From positions 1,085,360 to 1,130,903 of the forward strand of contig NW_019091356.1 of NCBI RefSeq assembly GCF_001949145.1: 45,544 nucleotides of DNA. Direction: 5' to 3'. Numbering within the stretch: the stretch's first letter is position 1; each line of letters begins with the position of its first letter. The translations under genes and the position numbers were made by a program. This DNA comes from Acanthaster planci (lineage: Eukaryota > Echinodermata > Asteroidea > Valvatida > Acanthasteridae). This document shows, one piece after another, positions 1-15,192 of this stretch. The notes under the pieces were generated by a model, which saw nothing but the letters and a program-made list of their open reading frames with translations, was not told the DNA's origin and did not search any database.

Positions 1-461
1 GAAACTATTCATACTAGTGATGTGTGTCATTGTTTATGCTACCGGCGAAGTCAAATTCCAATTAGCATTTACAAGAGTTTTTTGGGCCTGGAATGAAGTG
101 GTGTGCATGGTTCAACTGCCTTCCATGCTAGTGGTTCAGGCTCTGTATAGTTCTTGTGTTGGGCAGTGTTGTACACTGAAGAAGATGATGCATCGTTTGT
201 ACGGACACCTTGTAGTTTGAAGAATTCAGAGTAGCAAGCAGTTATTTTGAAGATCTGAACCCAACCTTGCTCATAATAATCTTCGTTCTTAGTCTCAGAC
301 TATTTGAAAAGTTCAGAATTATCCCAAACTTCATTGTGTAAATTTCAAGGGCATGCCAGCCTCCTGAAGTTTATTGGACAAACCCTTCCCTCAAAAGGGT
401 TTGGGGCAAAACAGAAAAATCAAACAGAATCTGACGACTTACTTGTAATTTTGTCTGATAG
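1..461 (+). other. Partial upstream intron of Smad2/3 A
   Basis: Sequence before the first recognisable exon, ending in a T-rich tract and AG at 460-461. No Smad coding sequence is visible. The preceding exon, which should end with a single G in phase 1, must lie outside the window. Confidence 0.75.
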
Positions 462-3693
<3,232 letters not shown>

Positions 3694-3699
3694 GTTGGG

Positions 3700-3728
3700 C
3701 CGTGCCCTGCCCTGCCCTGCCCTGCCCT
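3700..3728 (+). repeat. CCCTG pentanucleotide microsatellite
   Basis: About five tandem CCCTG units run into a C/T-rich tract immediately after the Smad A stop codon. Confidence 0.85.
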
Positions 3729-5923
3729 CTCTCCCCCAGCTGACTCTCAGTCTTGTCAAATTTCATCAGGACTCCCATGCCCAAAGCCACTTGTCAAGTG
3801 GTGAACTGTTTGATGAAGTCACAGTGGCTGACAGGCTTAGGGAGGAAGGGAAGAGGGTTACTTACCCATAAACCCTGAAGAGTGCTCCCTTGACAAGAAT
3901 TAAATTCATCTCAGAAATTCTATCCAAATTTCTCTGGGGCCGTTCATTTATTTTTTGATGGTGTATCTATAATCACGCAGAGCTGATGTTGTCACTTCTG
4001 TCTCTCAAATGTTTGAGGGGATGAAAATTTGCATACGCCACACTTATTAAAATCAAATATATATATCTCATCAGTGTATAAAATATTTAGAGATTCAGGC
4101 TTTTGGTCCCTTATTGCTAACTGTTGCATAAGAGACTTGTGACATTTTTGTTCAAATTTATAATGCTTGCAAACAATAGGGGGTTGCACTGACAGATTTC
4201 AGAAAAATGCAAACTGCATATCTTCACGGGATGGTTTGATTTGGAAAATTTCCTTTCGCATTGCCTTTGAAATGGTATTTCCGCCTGGTCCAATTTTCTT
4301 TTTTCCTCCGTATTTTATCTGGCAAGGAGCTGTTGGCTACAGTGTAAGTGTAGCTCAACGCTGCTTCATCGCCAGGAGAAAATGCAGCTTTGAGCTTACT
4401 TGCTGTAGGATGTTAAGTCCGGTGCGTTACCACCTATACTCAAGTCTGGATGGCTGTTGAATTTTTACACACACCACCATCTAGGCTTTGTTCAGATTGA
4501 ATCTTGTGGGACAGCCCCAGCAGTGACACTCGAAAAGTTTTATTTTTAATCGTCGTTGACGGGGAGAAAATGGAAAGAAAGCAGCTGTAAACAATTTTTA
4601 AAAAGTAAGAATATTTTTATGAGGATTAATAGTGTATGATAATCTTGCTTCTTATAGGTCGTTAAAGTGCTTGAACATGATGCATTGTGTGCTGATAAGA
4701 CTGTAAGGCTAAACGTGTCGTTACTGTGTCATTTTGTTGCTGATTTGATCATTTTTGTCCACTTACCTTTATATCTCTCCCGTAACCCTGGTCATCATCA
4801 CTTTTTCTCAGGCAGTTGTTCCTGGCAGTTTGATCTTTACAGTTTACCGATCTCTTAAAGATGGAAATTTCAAGAATTTGTCGACTGAACTTGTAAATCA
4901 CAGGACCTGTATGCTCGGAATCTCACTGAACCTAACTTAGGTTCCATTTTTAAGGAGACCACAAGTTGACCTTTATGTATGCTACGTTTTAAAAGAGTTA
5001 TTAAACCCCATGTAAAGCAATTGTGTGTATGCTTCATCTTCCTCACATCCTCCAAAATCAATCAAACCTTGATGGATCATTAGGGATCTGGTGGATTGGG
5101 TTAGCAATGAGTGTGTTCGGTTATCAATTTATAGAAAATTATATTACATTCTCATCGGGCAGATTTTCTGGAATGGTCCCGGTAGTGATCCTGAACCATT
5201 AACGAAAATCAAATGCAGGTATTTGTTTTTTGTTTTTCCCTTCATTCTTCATGAAAAAAAAAAAGCCAGATGACTTGACAAATGTTTTATTCAGAATGAA
5301 GGTACCAGTGATGCTCCCCCAGCCGCGAGAGTTCCACCGGCAGGTTTTGACCTTGGGACTGTTTGTTTGACACGGAGCTGGATCGCACTCAGTGATCCTA
5401 ACACTGGTTAACACTATCCATTAGGCAAGTTTTGGTGTCCCTAAACCAACGAGGGATCACTGATTGTAAACCAAAGCTGTGTGAAACCTCTGGTCTAGGC
5501 TCGCAGAGTGAGGGTTCCCACGATTGTTCTTCCTTCATACTGTGCCCATTCATAAGTAGAGTTATCTTGGCTTCAAAACTAGAGGTGAGTCTCGTAGCTT
5601 GGTGCATCCAATATGAAAATGTATTGAGACAATCACATCATCTTTTACTGTTCTGTTGTAGAAGGGTAAACCTTTTTTCCCCCTTTTTATTTTAAAATTG
5701 GGTTTTTCCTTTTTGAATGGATATTTGGTGAAGCATTTGTACATACTGCTCACTTCTGGCCAGTTTTTATTTTACATTACGTCGCATTGGTGCTATAAGG
5801 TCCTTAAAAAAATTGTGCTAGAAGATCCTTATTGGAAAATACTGCTTACAAAAGGAATTGATTGAGAAGATTGGGTGAAACTTAAATGTACATGTCCATG
5901 TACGGGTAAAAAATAATGTTGAA

Positions 5924-5929
5924 AATAAA
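5924..5929 (+). terminator. Candidate polyadenylation signal for Smad2/3 A
   Basis: Canonical AATAAA on the + strand, the first downstream of the Smad A stop codon. A second AATAAA at 6486-6491 is followed by a T/GT-rich stretch and is an alternative; a third occurs at about 7615. Confidence 0.4.
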
Positions 5930-5950
5930 ACCGTTTGGAATGCAGTCTGT

Positions 5951-8900
5951 TCCACCCCAAAAATCTTTTAGTTTCAGAAGAAGGCCCTAAGCTTATTTTT
6001 GAAAAATGTCACGACTGCACTGAGGACCTCAGAGCACTGACTTGGCTCATTTTTTTCCCTTGACAGGCTTGGGAAGAAACAAAAGCCTAAATTTCACGAC
6101 AGATGTATTTTTGCAACTCAGATTTGTTTCACAACTTTTTTTTTAATCGCATGGTTGAGCTCCTATCATGCATGGCCATGACGCATTTTTGTTTGTTTTT
6201 CTCTCTCATCTTCTCTAAGGCCTGATTCATTTGACAGTGGAAATGTTGATGTGAAGGTTCACGGTTGTGGGAATTTGGAAAGAAATGATAATGATCTTAA
6301 TTTATAATTTATCAGTTGCATCTTGCATGTAGGAATGGTGTGTGTCTGGGCACTGTTTGAAAAAAAGTCGCCGTTTTATGTTTATTAATCAGTGTATTAC
6401 TGTGTAGATTGAAGAGGATATGTCACAGGAAACGGACTGAAAAAAGGTGATATAAATTTAAAATACATGCCATGTAAAAACAAAAAATAAAAGCCATACG
6501 CTGTACATTTGTGTAAATATGTAACTATTGCTTAAAGCACTTTTCTGTAGAATTTCTTCTTGAGAAAAAAAAAAGCTGTTTCCTCTTTCTGTGCCATCTC
6601 TTATCTCTTTACTAAGAGGAAAGTGCCCCGGTTACCCGCAGTTAAATTTAATCACTTCTCTCAAATGTAATTCACCATGGGACTTGCGAAGTATATCGTT
6701 TGAAGATGGTGAACTTCGGAAAGTCAGCAAGATTTGTGAATGCCATTATTGTTGGAGAGAGTTGCAACACGCAAAGCAAAATTGAAAGGGGCTGATTATT
6801 ATTTTCAACTACACCTCAAGGGAGGCCAAATTTTAGGGACACATTACACATACCAGTCTTTGTGATCTTGAGACATGAAGTCGTGTAATACCACAAGTCC
6901 AGGATTTGTTTCTGTGCCATAACTCACCGCACTTTAGTGTAGGTATTTTCTTCTCAAAAAGACCTATGCTCACTCACTCCCTATTGAATTGACCAGCTAC
7001 AGTTGTAACCATGAACAGCCCCTAGTGAACGAGAAGTTAATTAATTATATTACTATTTGGTTTAATTTTTCAGTTGCCTTTTGGTCGCTTACTTGAATAA
7101 GGAGAATAATTATTTGTCACTGGCTTAGTGAATTTATATCTTATCTTGAAAATGATGAGTTTATAATTACCATTCCAGAAAGGGTCTACCAATAAGCACT
7201 CTTTAATGAAGAGCATCACCCAATAATTCTGTTTTTATGAACTATTCTGTGTACATTTGACACATCATTGGCTGAAAAAAATGACGTATTGTGCTGCTAT
7301 AGTTCTGCTGACGTTTTCCCACAGAATTTAGCAATGTCATATTTTCGTTTTGTGGTTATGTTTCATTCTGATATGTTTCTTGCGAACAGTCGGATAATTT
7401 AATGTCATAAAATGATCATAACGTCTGAGCTGTTGCACTTGCACATTACGGAACCGAGAGCTTTTTATGTAAGACTCAAACAGCCGTGTGATGTAATGTT
7501 CTGACGGCTGTTTCAGTGTGGTATTTGTCGTGTAGTCAAAATGTCTTCTGGGTAGCAAAGCTAAATGCTAATTCTGTGTTGGTGCTTGCATTGTTAATGT
7601 AGACGATTATTTCAATAAAATGACAAAATTGTAAACAAAAAATAAAATATACTATTATTAAAACAAATTGGTGTTTGTGGACGTTCTGTGTGTCTGTTAT
7701 CCACAAAACATAGTTGGCAATCAGTTATTAAACTCGACATGTTTTCTTGTCCTAGAGACAAGTGAAGATTATCTGGAAGGAAGTCCATTCCTGTGGAAAA
7801 CAAATCATGTTGGTATTTTTAACATTTCATTTAGGAAGTCCCGTCTAACTGAAGTTGATCTTCCCCCCTCAGTAAAACTTTCAAACAAGAAACTCCGTCC
7901 TCTAATCCTTCTCAGTTGAATCCTCAGACAACCCGTAAATCGACGCGGCGATCACACTCGTCTGTGACCTGTCAGATGGAATTAGGATGTCACGTCAGTT
8001 ACAATGGAAGAGTTGTCGTTGCGGATATTGGAGAGAGACGATACGTGGAGACGTGCAGTTTCGTTGGTTTCGTTAAACGACGTGTACTTACTTGAATGTC
8101 GGTTGAAATGAAACTAACATTTACTTTGTAAGTAAATTCTCGATTACATTTTGCTGTGTGTGATATCTATTATAGAATGGAATGATCATTTGTCGACATC
8201 AGACGCATGGAGCTGGTCTTTAAAGACGTCGAAAAATACGAACAAGCCTTTCTGAGCTACTGGAGACCGCAATATTAGAGGGCGCTCTTTGGCCTCTGTG
8301 TACAAAGGCGCGAGAGCCGGTGATTGCAACAAAGTGCTACACAGTGGTAACGGAGGTGAAAGGCGCTGTTCATTATCGTGTCTGCCATATATGGCTGACG
8401 ATTAATTACGTTGACGTCTGACACCGTCATGAATAATTGCCGAAAAGGTTAGCTCAATTAACTCTTACAGTCTTCAGTCGTCCAATTTCAATATAATATT
8501 ACCTACAACCCAGGGGGGGGGGTGGGGTATGGTGTTATGACCCAAAACTTTGAAATTATTGCTACATGTCTTAATTTTCGAGGGAAAGAGTAAGTAACCA
8601 ATGATTTTGGGGGACCCCAACTTTCAAAAGTTTCAAGATATTTATGCAAACTCAGGACATATTCGAAAGGTACATACAAAACTATCCAAAAGTTGTTTGT
8701 GCTATAGCTGTAATTATACGTAACCAATAAACGTTGTAACCATAACACCAGAAACCTGCTTGGATTGGACAACTGGATAATGTTAAATAGAAGACTTCGA
8801 GATGGACTCCTAGCGTCCTAGACTTGTTTTCAGACGTGAAATTACAACCCAAACCACAAAGCACCACATTTGAAGGCGTGGCCAGACTTCTTCCGGGATG

Positions 8901-9033
8901 TGTGCTCTGCATTAGCCTTTATACTCGACTGTCGTTTGGCCAGTACAGCGCAATCTTCAGACAAGATTTAGGGAAGAGAGACTAAAGGCATAAGAAGTAG
9001 CCGGCAGCAATACGAGCGCTTCACGATAGCGCG
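5951..9033. other. Non-coding region between Smad A 3' end and the 9-kb repeat cluster
   Basis: AT-rich with no supported gene. About 7930-8430 is locally CpG-rich (GACGCGGCGAT, TTGTCGTTGCGG, AACGACGTG) and holds a perfect CArG palindrome CCATATATGG at 8385-8394. That part could be a promoter or enhancer. A G run lies at about 8513-8525. Confidence 0.6.
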
Positions 9034-9159
9034 CCTCCAAGAGTTTGCAACGCGTTGGCCAATCACAATGCACGAAATCTGTCGACCCAACGCGCGTTTG
9101 GAAAGGGTCGACAGATTTCGCGCATTGTGATTGGCCAACGCGTTGCAAACTCTTGGAGG
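9034..9159. repeat. Near-perfect 55-bp inverted repeat (hairpin)
   Basis: Arms 9034-9088 and 9105-9159 are reverse complements with a single mismatch, separated by a 16-base spacer. Each arm contains the palindromic TTGGCCAA within a CCAAT-type context, and GTCGAC. It sits about 55 bases before the LINE fragment and would form a very stable hairpin. The short spacer and high identity indicate a young foldback element or a recent local inversion-duplication. Confidence 0.9.
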
Positions 9160-9213
9160 TGGGCTTTTGTGAATCGTTTGTATTATAAATCCGGCAGGTA
9201 AGTCCAAAACGCA

Positions 9214-9757
9214 GTGTTGCGTTTGAAAATGCCTTCACTCATCACTCTTGTGTGCAAATGCCTTGAACATGTCATTCACCGCCGTTTAATGTACCACATT
9301 GAACGTCACCTGATCTTTACATACTGCCAAAAAAAAAATGGGTTCAGGAAAAATAGGGGTGTGATACACAACTTCTCATCGGGCGTCGACAATATCGCCA
9401 AGTCAACTGAAAAAGGAAAACAGGTGGATGCAACATTCTTAGATTTTTCGAAGGCGTTTGATCGCGTTCCACACCAAAGACTCCCCATCAGACTAAGCAC
9501 GACGGGATCACCGGCAATGTGTACAATTCAACCATTGCAAGACTTGCCATGCTATATAAGATTACCCATGGCCTAGGTGAAGTCCAACATGACCTCAAAA
9601 CCCAATCCAGAATTCATCGTATATCTCACCGGTTCTCCTACCACCGACCAAATGCAAAAAAACAACAAAATTCTACAGTACCAGCTTCTACCCATTCACC
9701 ATACGAAAGTGGAATAGTCTACAGGAATCCACTGTTAACTTACCCGACTTGAACTAG
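9214..9757 (+). pseudogene. Internally deleted non-LTR retrotransposon (LINE) ORF2 fragment
   Basis: Frame 1 (9214 to about 9495) encodes the fingers/palm start of a CR1/jockey-like reverse transcriptase: CKCLEHVIHRRLMYHIERHL, then NGFRKNRG, then DATFLDFSKAFDRVPHQRL. The frame then jumps. A second frame from about 9519 reads STIARLAMLYKITHGL, and a third reads FYPFTIRKWNSLQES and ends at TAG 9755-9757. Those last two blocks are the characteristic C-terminus of such ORF2 proteins. The catalytic YxDD palm and the thumb are absent, so a large internal deletion plus a frameshift has occurred. It is not functional. The clade assignment is by resemblance only. Confidence 0.88.
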
Positions 9758-10714
9758 TTAAAGAATGACATGTCTTATTTTATTTGAAGGGAGAGGAATC
9801 AAAACATTATCCTCCAGCTCTGTCACGCATCCCCAACTCCAGTGGGATGCAGAATCTTCTGTTTTGCTGGAGCAACTTGATACATACAGGTGTAACAAAT
9901 TATTATCGCCTTACGCACACAGGGGCGTGGCGAAGGCATTTTCTGGGGGAGGGTGAGAGTCAATTTGCTGATTTATAACATGTTTGCTAACCTCATGTCG
10001 TGTAAAATATGGAGAATGGAAATCTAAAAAAATCTATTTGCTGACTGGAATTAATGGGGGGGGCACACCCCACATTCCCCGTCTTTAGGCCCCTGTATGT
10101 ACTTGCATTCAAAATGCAAATATGGAAACTTCGCCCCTTTGGCCAAATGCCACTCTCCTGATGGATACTCTGACTCTCAGTTAGCCAAAGCCTCCAGATT
10201 TTTTTCTCAAAAGTTATCCCACATTTCTCATGGGCTTCCTCCTAAAAATCCGCAACTTCCCGATGGTTTATAGTGACCTTGGCCATGTCTCCACATCTCA
10301 ACCGTCCCATCATTCAACACTCATGCGCTGCTACTGTCTTGGCCATCACTTTTACGGCTGTCGCTAGACGGGGGTGTCGGGGATGTCACAACCCCCCATT
10401 AGTTAGTTTTGTCGGCAAAATCATGGTCTGTCGACAAAATAAAAGAACGGGCCATGAAGATGAAAGGAAGGGGGATACTGTATACTCGTTTTGCGTGACG
10501 GTCCGTCGGCAAATTTCATGTGGCACCATGCCACCCCATTCACGACGCCCGTGATCACTTTATGTAACGACAGTGAACGGTAATTGGAAACAGACCCCCA
10601 CATCATGATTCATTGAAACTAATGAATGGTATATCATTTTTGACCGGGTTATAGATCAGGGAGAGGCGACGAGTCCATGGTACTGAATAAGACCGCAGCA
10701 AAAGGACGATAAAA

Positions 10715-10853
10715 ACCAAAATGGGAGGCGTAATGGCGGCTGAGAGGGATGTGTATGTTATTTATTTTTCCTCTTCTCTATCCGGGAGAGCCACGTACGG
10801 GAAGGGTGGTTAGCAAGTCTGAAATTAATGCAAGACTGGCTGTGGATAAAAAA
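10715..10853 (+). promoter_or_regulatory. Candidate promoter / 5' UTR exon between Smad copies
   Basis: AAAATGGGAGGCGTAATGGC, followed by GGCTGAG, carries an ATGGCGGC core typical of YY1-bound start sites. About 115 bases downstream is a consensus donor (AAAAAA|GTAAGT at 10854). It would pair with the acceptor TTGTCGTTGCAG just before the ATG at 11987. This is inference from motifs only; no transcript evidence is available. Confidence 0.22.
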
Positions 10854-11661
10854 GTAAGTTCTTGCTCACAGAACCTAAGAATCAACATGGCAAGGTAGAA
10901 AAGCCCTGAAATGTGTTCTACTGGGTTTTCCCGCTTGTACGTAAACTGCTCAGATGTGGAGGATTCTATGATAAAATGATCCGTTTATCCCGCTGTAAAC
11001 TTCTCTATCATGGCCTAATGAGGGCGCACTCTCCATGCGAGTTGATTTTCATGGTTTACTGGTGGTTGTTTATACAGAATAGTCATTGAAGATAACGCGC
11101 ATTTCGGTTGTTTTTTTTTCCTAACCCGGCATCGGATTTCAAAAATTTCGAATAGGCCACCAGTCTGCATTGTAATTCAAGTACACATGAATCCTGATTC
11201 TTAAATAAATTACTTTTTGCACACAAATTAATATTGTTTTTGTTCTTCGGTTATATCAAATAAATGAACCCTTCCAGCGGACATGAGATTATAATTTAGT
11301 ATGTCGCAATGGCATTTTGTGCAAAATGATGAGCTCATGGAAATGTGACTGTTCCATTAAGGTCACCCCCACTTTGCGGTCAGTCTCTATTTACATTATT
11401 TGCATAATTCCAAAATGGAAGCCATGTCTTTTTCTGTCATGTAGAAAACATCAGTACTCACTAAAACCAGTTAAGTGGCTTAATTTAACCATTTCACTTG
11501 ATGATTATTATCATCGTGACCTTGAGAAAAATTGATTGTTTTCAACATCTCCGAAAACTAGAGAAATGACCGAAACAAATGGCGACGTCAGGTTCACACC
11601 AACTACGCGTTCCGATCAAAACAGTAGTCTGGAATGTATAATTGATCATGTGACCTTAGCA

Positions 11662-11669
11662 GTCTAGAC
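11662..11669. promoter_or_regulatory. Smad-binding element palindrome GTCTAGAC
   Basis: A perfect 8-base palindrome bound by Smad3/Smad4 MH1 domains. It lies 318 bases upstream of the candidate copy B start exon. Identical palindromes occur at 17630-17637 and 19681-19688. Confidence 0.4.
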
Positions 11670-11986
11670 AGTTTATACATCATCACAAAATAATAATAGA
11701 CGGTCACAGTAGCCAGACAAGACGGGTTGCATGCATGGTCGCTGTGCACGTTGTGTGGATATCTTGAGTACAACTGAATGTGTTATGTGAAGACGATGTA
11801 GGCGAACTAGTTTGTCCCTAAAAATTCCTTCATCCGACACGATTCTGTGTAGATTTTGATGGCTTTCCACGTGCGGCCCGAACACCAGAGGTGATCGAGA
11901 TTGTTGCCTGATCTTTTGTCTTTTTTATCCAGCGTTTTCCGGACGAAGGAAAACTGGGTCTTTGGGGGGAGTGTTGTCGTTGCAGG

Positions 11987-12035
11987 ATGCCCTTCGGATT
12001 CAAAAAGCGGAAACCGACCAGCGATATGACACAAG
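11987..12035 (+). CDS. Candidate first coding exon, phase-matched to Smad copy B
   Basis: ATG at 11987 has A at -3. It opens a 49-base, CpG-rich frame reading MPFGFKKRKPTSDMTQ, with one base (G) left before the donor GTAAAT at 12036. That G plus the first two bases of the copy B linker exon (AA) makes GAA (Glu), the residue found there in SMAD2/3, and reads on in frame. The peptide is basic (KKRK, a possible nuclear-localisation patch) and is unrelated to an MH1 domain. AG at 11984-11985 would also serve as an acceptor, so the ATG could be in a second exon. I do not recognise the peptide. It could instead belong to another gene or be a chance frame. Confidence 0.33.
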
Positions 12036-13378
12036 GTAAATCAACATTTGCTTGGCTCACCATGGACAATCAGACAGTGACATGTAATTTAACGAGAATG
12101 GGTATTTTGGAAAAGAAGCACTTTTATTTTTTAAGACACTGCATTTATCCGTGCTATTGCTAAATCATATTTTGAAATTTCATTCAAAAAGCTGAATTGA
12201 ATCATGGAGGTAGAAATAGACCTCCATAATTGAATATAGGGCCTTCAAAGCCTAGAATTGCATGAATTTCAATGACTTGCGGTCCTTGTGATCAAACCAC
12301 GTACCAAGGCTTAGGCCTACATGTATTTATATTCATTTTTTTCAACAGTTTTGCAGTAATTGACCTTCATGAAGAAAAAAAAGTCAGGATGCCTGAAGTA
12401 TCTCTTTACTTCTGCATTTTCTAACCATATTGGCTTATTTTCAAGTTGGAAAACATAGGCCTACATCATACATGCCATGCATGTTTGAAAATGTTGTCAG
12501 TGTTGGACAAGAGTGGTCGATCTGCACAATCGCCCTGCGTGATTGATCGATTCTCCACAGAATCTCCAACAAATTTATTTCCCTATTATTGAAACACACA
12601 GCCAAGAATAAGAAAGAAAAGGCCATTGGCTGATTGTAGAATTATTGACAAATCATGCTGTAAGATGTGATTGCACAAGGATCAAGCGATCATCATACAC
12701 ATGGACCGATTACGCCTAACATCAGTGTTCCATAGACCTCTTTTTACACAGCCAAAGACGTGGGATCAGGATACAACATATTTCTCCAGCGCTGACTTTT
12801 ACCCACAACCTTACTAGAGCATGACAGTTTACCTACACATCAGTAATTTCAAATTTTACACAAAGGATTGACCACCTCTTGGTTGTTTCTGTCATCATTT
12901 TTGTGTGAGGCGTATCTTTTTTGTAATTGTTTGCATGTCACCCTAAATTTATTCAAATTCAGGAAGAGGACTCCATCACTCTAGTTACCAGATTTTTTTT
13001 GCCATTTACTGTGAAAACCAATTAGACCTCATAGTACATGTACACGTAGGTGCCCGAATGAAGGCAACTGTTATGTTCACGGATGTTAAATCTTTCTGTG
13101 ACATGTATAGACCAAACCGATTAAGGCAAAATTACTGGTAGTTGTCAAGTCCAATGTTAAGAGGGTATTTTCAAAATTATAATTGCCCCTCCTAACAATA
13201 TTAGGAGAATAGCAAAGTTACAAAACCAAATTTCTTACCCAGTGGATTCTGTAGGCCTGTCAGTAAGCTTTGTGAAACATAAAAGGTCAGGTGGAATTAC
13301 ATGTAAGCCTTAAATAGTTTTCTCTCTGATTATATGCCTCTAAAACATAGGGTTGGTAGGTTGGAAAATTGGGGGGGG

Positions 13379-13533
13379 NNNNNNNNNNNNNNNNNNNNNN
13401 NNNNNNNNNNNNNNNNNNNNNNNNNNNNNNNNNNNNNNNNNNNNNNNNNNNNNNNNNNNNNNNNNNNNNNNNNNNNNNNNNNNNNNNNNNNNNNNNNNNN
13501 NNNNNNNNNNNNNNNNNNNNNNNNNNNNNNNNN
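13379..13533. other. Assembly gap (155 N) inside a G-rich tandem repeat
   Basis: GGTAGGTTGGAAAATTGGGG occurs immediately on both sides of the N run (from about 13355 and about 13546). The gap therefore falls inside tandem copies of a G-rich unit that the assembler collapsed or failed to cross. Its true length is unknown. Frames spanning the N run are artefacts. Confidence 0.95.
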
Positions 13534-13957
13534 GGGAGGGGGGGTGGTAGGTTGGAAAATTGGGGGAGGAGGGAGGAAACAGGATATAACTTTTTCACTC
13601 GCGGATAAAAAGTTTAGGGTCGTGCCATAAAAATGGGTGGTCGGGTAACTGGAAGCTGAACTTTTTTTTGACCCAACTAATTGGGACTACTGGAGGATGA
13701 CAAATCCAAGTAAATTATATTTCAATAAATATTCATATTAAAAGTACATCGACACTGAATGATGGAACTGGCCGGCATTGAACATTTCATGTTGTTAGCA
13801 TGCAGCACATACATGTACATAAAAAAGACCAAAGCAGCAGTAATTAGTCATTTATGTTGACGAGAATGCTGTTAAATTTACCCTGACCTTAAAGACACAG
13901 CTGTTTTGTCTGATTTTGCTGTTGAGGAGCAGTTGGACCTTGAGGAGATAGGGCTCT

Positions 13958-14012
13958 TACATGTACGTTCCAATTACTGTACGGTACATGTACACATGTA
14001 CATACATGTAGG
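13958..14012. repeat. TACATGTA palindrome cluster
   Basis: Several overlapping copies of ACATGTAC / TACATGTA occur. Similar clusters are found at 15132-15192 and 44360-44408, and single copies are scattered across the window, so the word is strongly over-represented here. Confidence 0.8.
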
Positions 14013-14722
14013 TGGGACAGGCCCAACTACAGCACAGAGTGCAAGGGCATGTTTGTTTTTGCGGATCGTGATCAGTGATTTGTCATTGTTTTCCGGACAG
14101 CAGAACTGCTATTGAAAGTTGCTGACTGTTGTTGGGCCAGCCCAACTCCGATAGTTAGAGCCTGACGCGGTCATCATGAGCAAGTTGACATGTGGTGTGA
14201 GCACAAAGCATCATGGAGCATGTCCTCTGTCTCATGTACATGTATGGTAGCGTGTATTTGAGTATTTTGAGAATCCTACTTATACAATCTCTTTATCAAG
14301 GGGCTGAGCGTACGAAATAATTTTGTATTTTTCAATCACTGTAATGCTTCAGATAGTTCTTTTGTTAAGAAATTTTGAAAGGGATTTTGTATTGGATTCA
14401 GAAATGTTAAACCTCGTCATAAATCAACTCTGTGATGCCACACCTTTATGTATTCCAAACAGCGCTCAGCTGCGTTGTGTGTGAGCTTGTACAACTGCAC
14501 ATTGTGCAGGGTATATTTTGGGACCGAGGAATTAAGTTTGCAAATTTGCCACATAAAGTGTTGCTTTCAACTAAGTCAGATGTCTGAAATGAAGTCCAAG
14601 GTGTCTGAAAGAAGTGGAGGTACATGAAAATAACGTTTACCCCTCTGGTGAAATCTTCATCCCACCCCCATAATGATAGAAGGGCCATATGTTTCCAAAC
14701 CAATTCAGGACTCATCTGTATG

Positions 14723-14970
14723 TGGGTCATTCCAGAAATGAGGGGTCCATTTTTTCTGTGTCCCTGTCACATTTGACATATGATATTGTAAGTTCAGAAC
14801 ACATTTTCTAATTTCCAAGAGGGATGAATAATGCAAATTACCTGCCAAACAAATAGTAATAGTTTGAAATAAATTATGGTGATATTTTCATGTCAAATAA
14901 TAAAGGTCAGATGTAACAGGGACCCGTACACCGATATGTCACACTTTTGGACCCCTAGTTTTTGAAATTA
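14723..14970. mobile_element. Inverted-repeat element family 1, copy 1
   Basis: Starts GGGTCATTCCAGAAATGAGG with GGTCCA close behind, and ends with GTCACACTTTTGGACCCC, the inverse of the start. The interior TTGTAAGTTCAGAACACATT, TTCTAATTTCCAAGAG, ATGCAAATTACCTGCCAAAC and AAGGTCAGATGTAACAGGGA is shared almost word for word with the element at 23861-24096. Non-coding, about 245 bp, so a MITE. Confidence 0.8.
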
Positions 14971-15131
14971 CCTGTGTTACTTTGATTGAATTGGCAATTA
15001 TATGCCAGTGCCGATGGTGAGCTGTAGACCAATTGTGCATGACTTTTCACTTTCCACGTACATCATGAGACGTGCATACCTCTGTGAATATTCTTGTGCT
15101 TCGTTGATGATAGAGACATAAAGCAAGAATG

Positions 15132-15192
15132 ATACATGTACCGGGTACGTACCGGTATTTGTACATGTACATGTGTATACAAGTATGTACAT
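15132..15192. repeat. TACATGTA / GTACGTAC palindrome cluster
   Basis: GATACATGTACC is followed by GGTACGTACC and several GTACATGT repeats. It is a dense run of short palindromes with no coding content. Confidence 0.75.

Larger units (their letters stand above)
3694..5950 (+). other. Probable 3' UTR of Smad2/3 A
   Basis: Downstream of the TGA there is no further splice-linked coding sequence. A pure CCCTG run (about 3703-3727) comes first, then AT-rich DNA. The first canonical AATAAA is at 5924-5929 and another is at 6486-6491, so the UTR could be 2.2-2.8 kb. Transcript ends cannot be fixed from sequence alone. Confidence 0.5.
9758..11986. other. Non-coding region before the candidate exon
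   Basis: No supported gene. There is a G run at about 10055-10062 and a CpG-bearing stretch at 10350-10560. At 10731-10741 TAATGGCGGCT resembles a YY1-type start-site motif. A consensus donor GTAAGT at 10854 could end an untranslated exon, and a Smad-binding palindrome lies at 11662. Confidence 0.5.

Noticed and set aside
13287-13630. Open frames spanning the N run
   Set aside because: They are artefacts of translating N bases.
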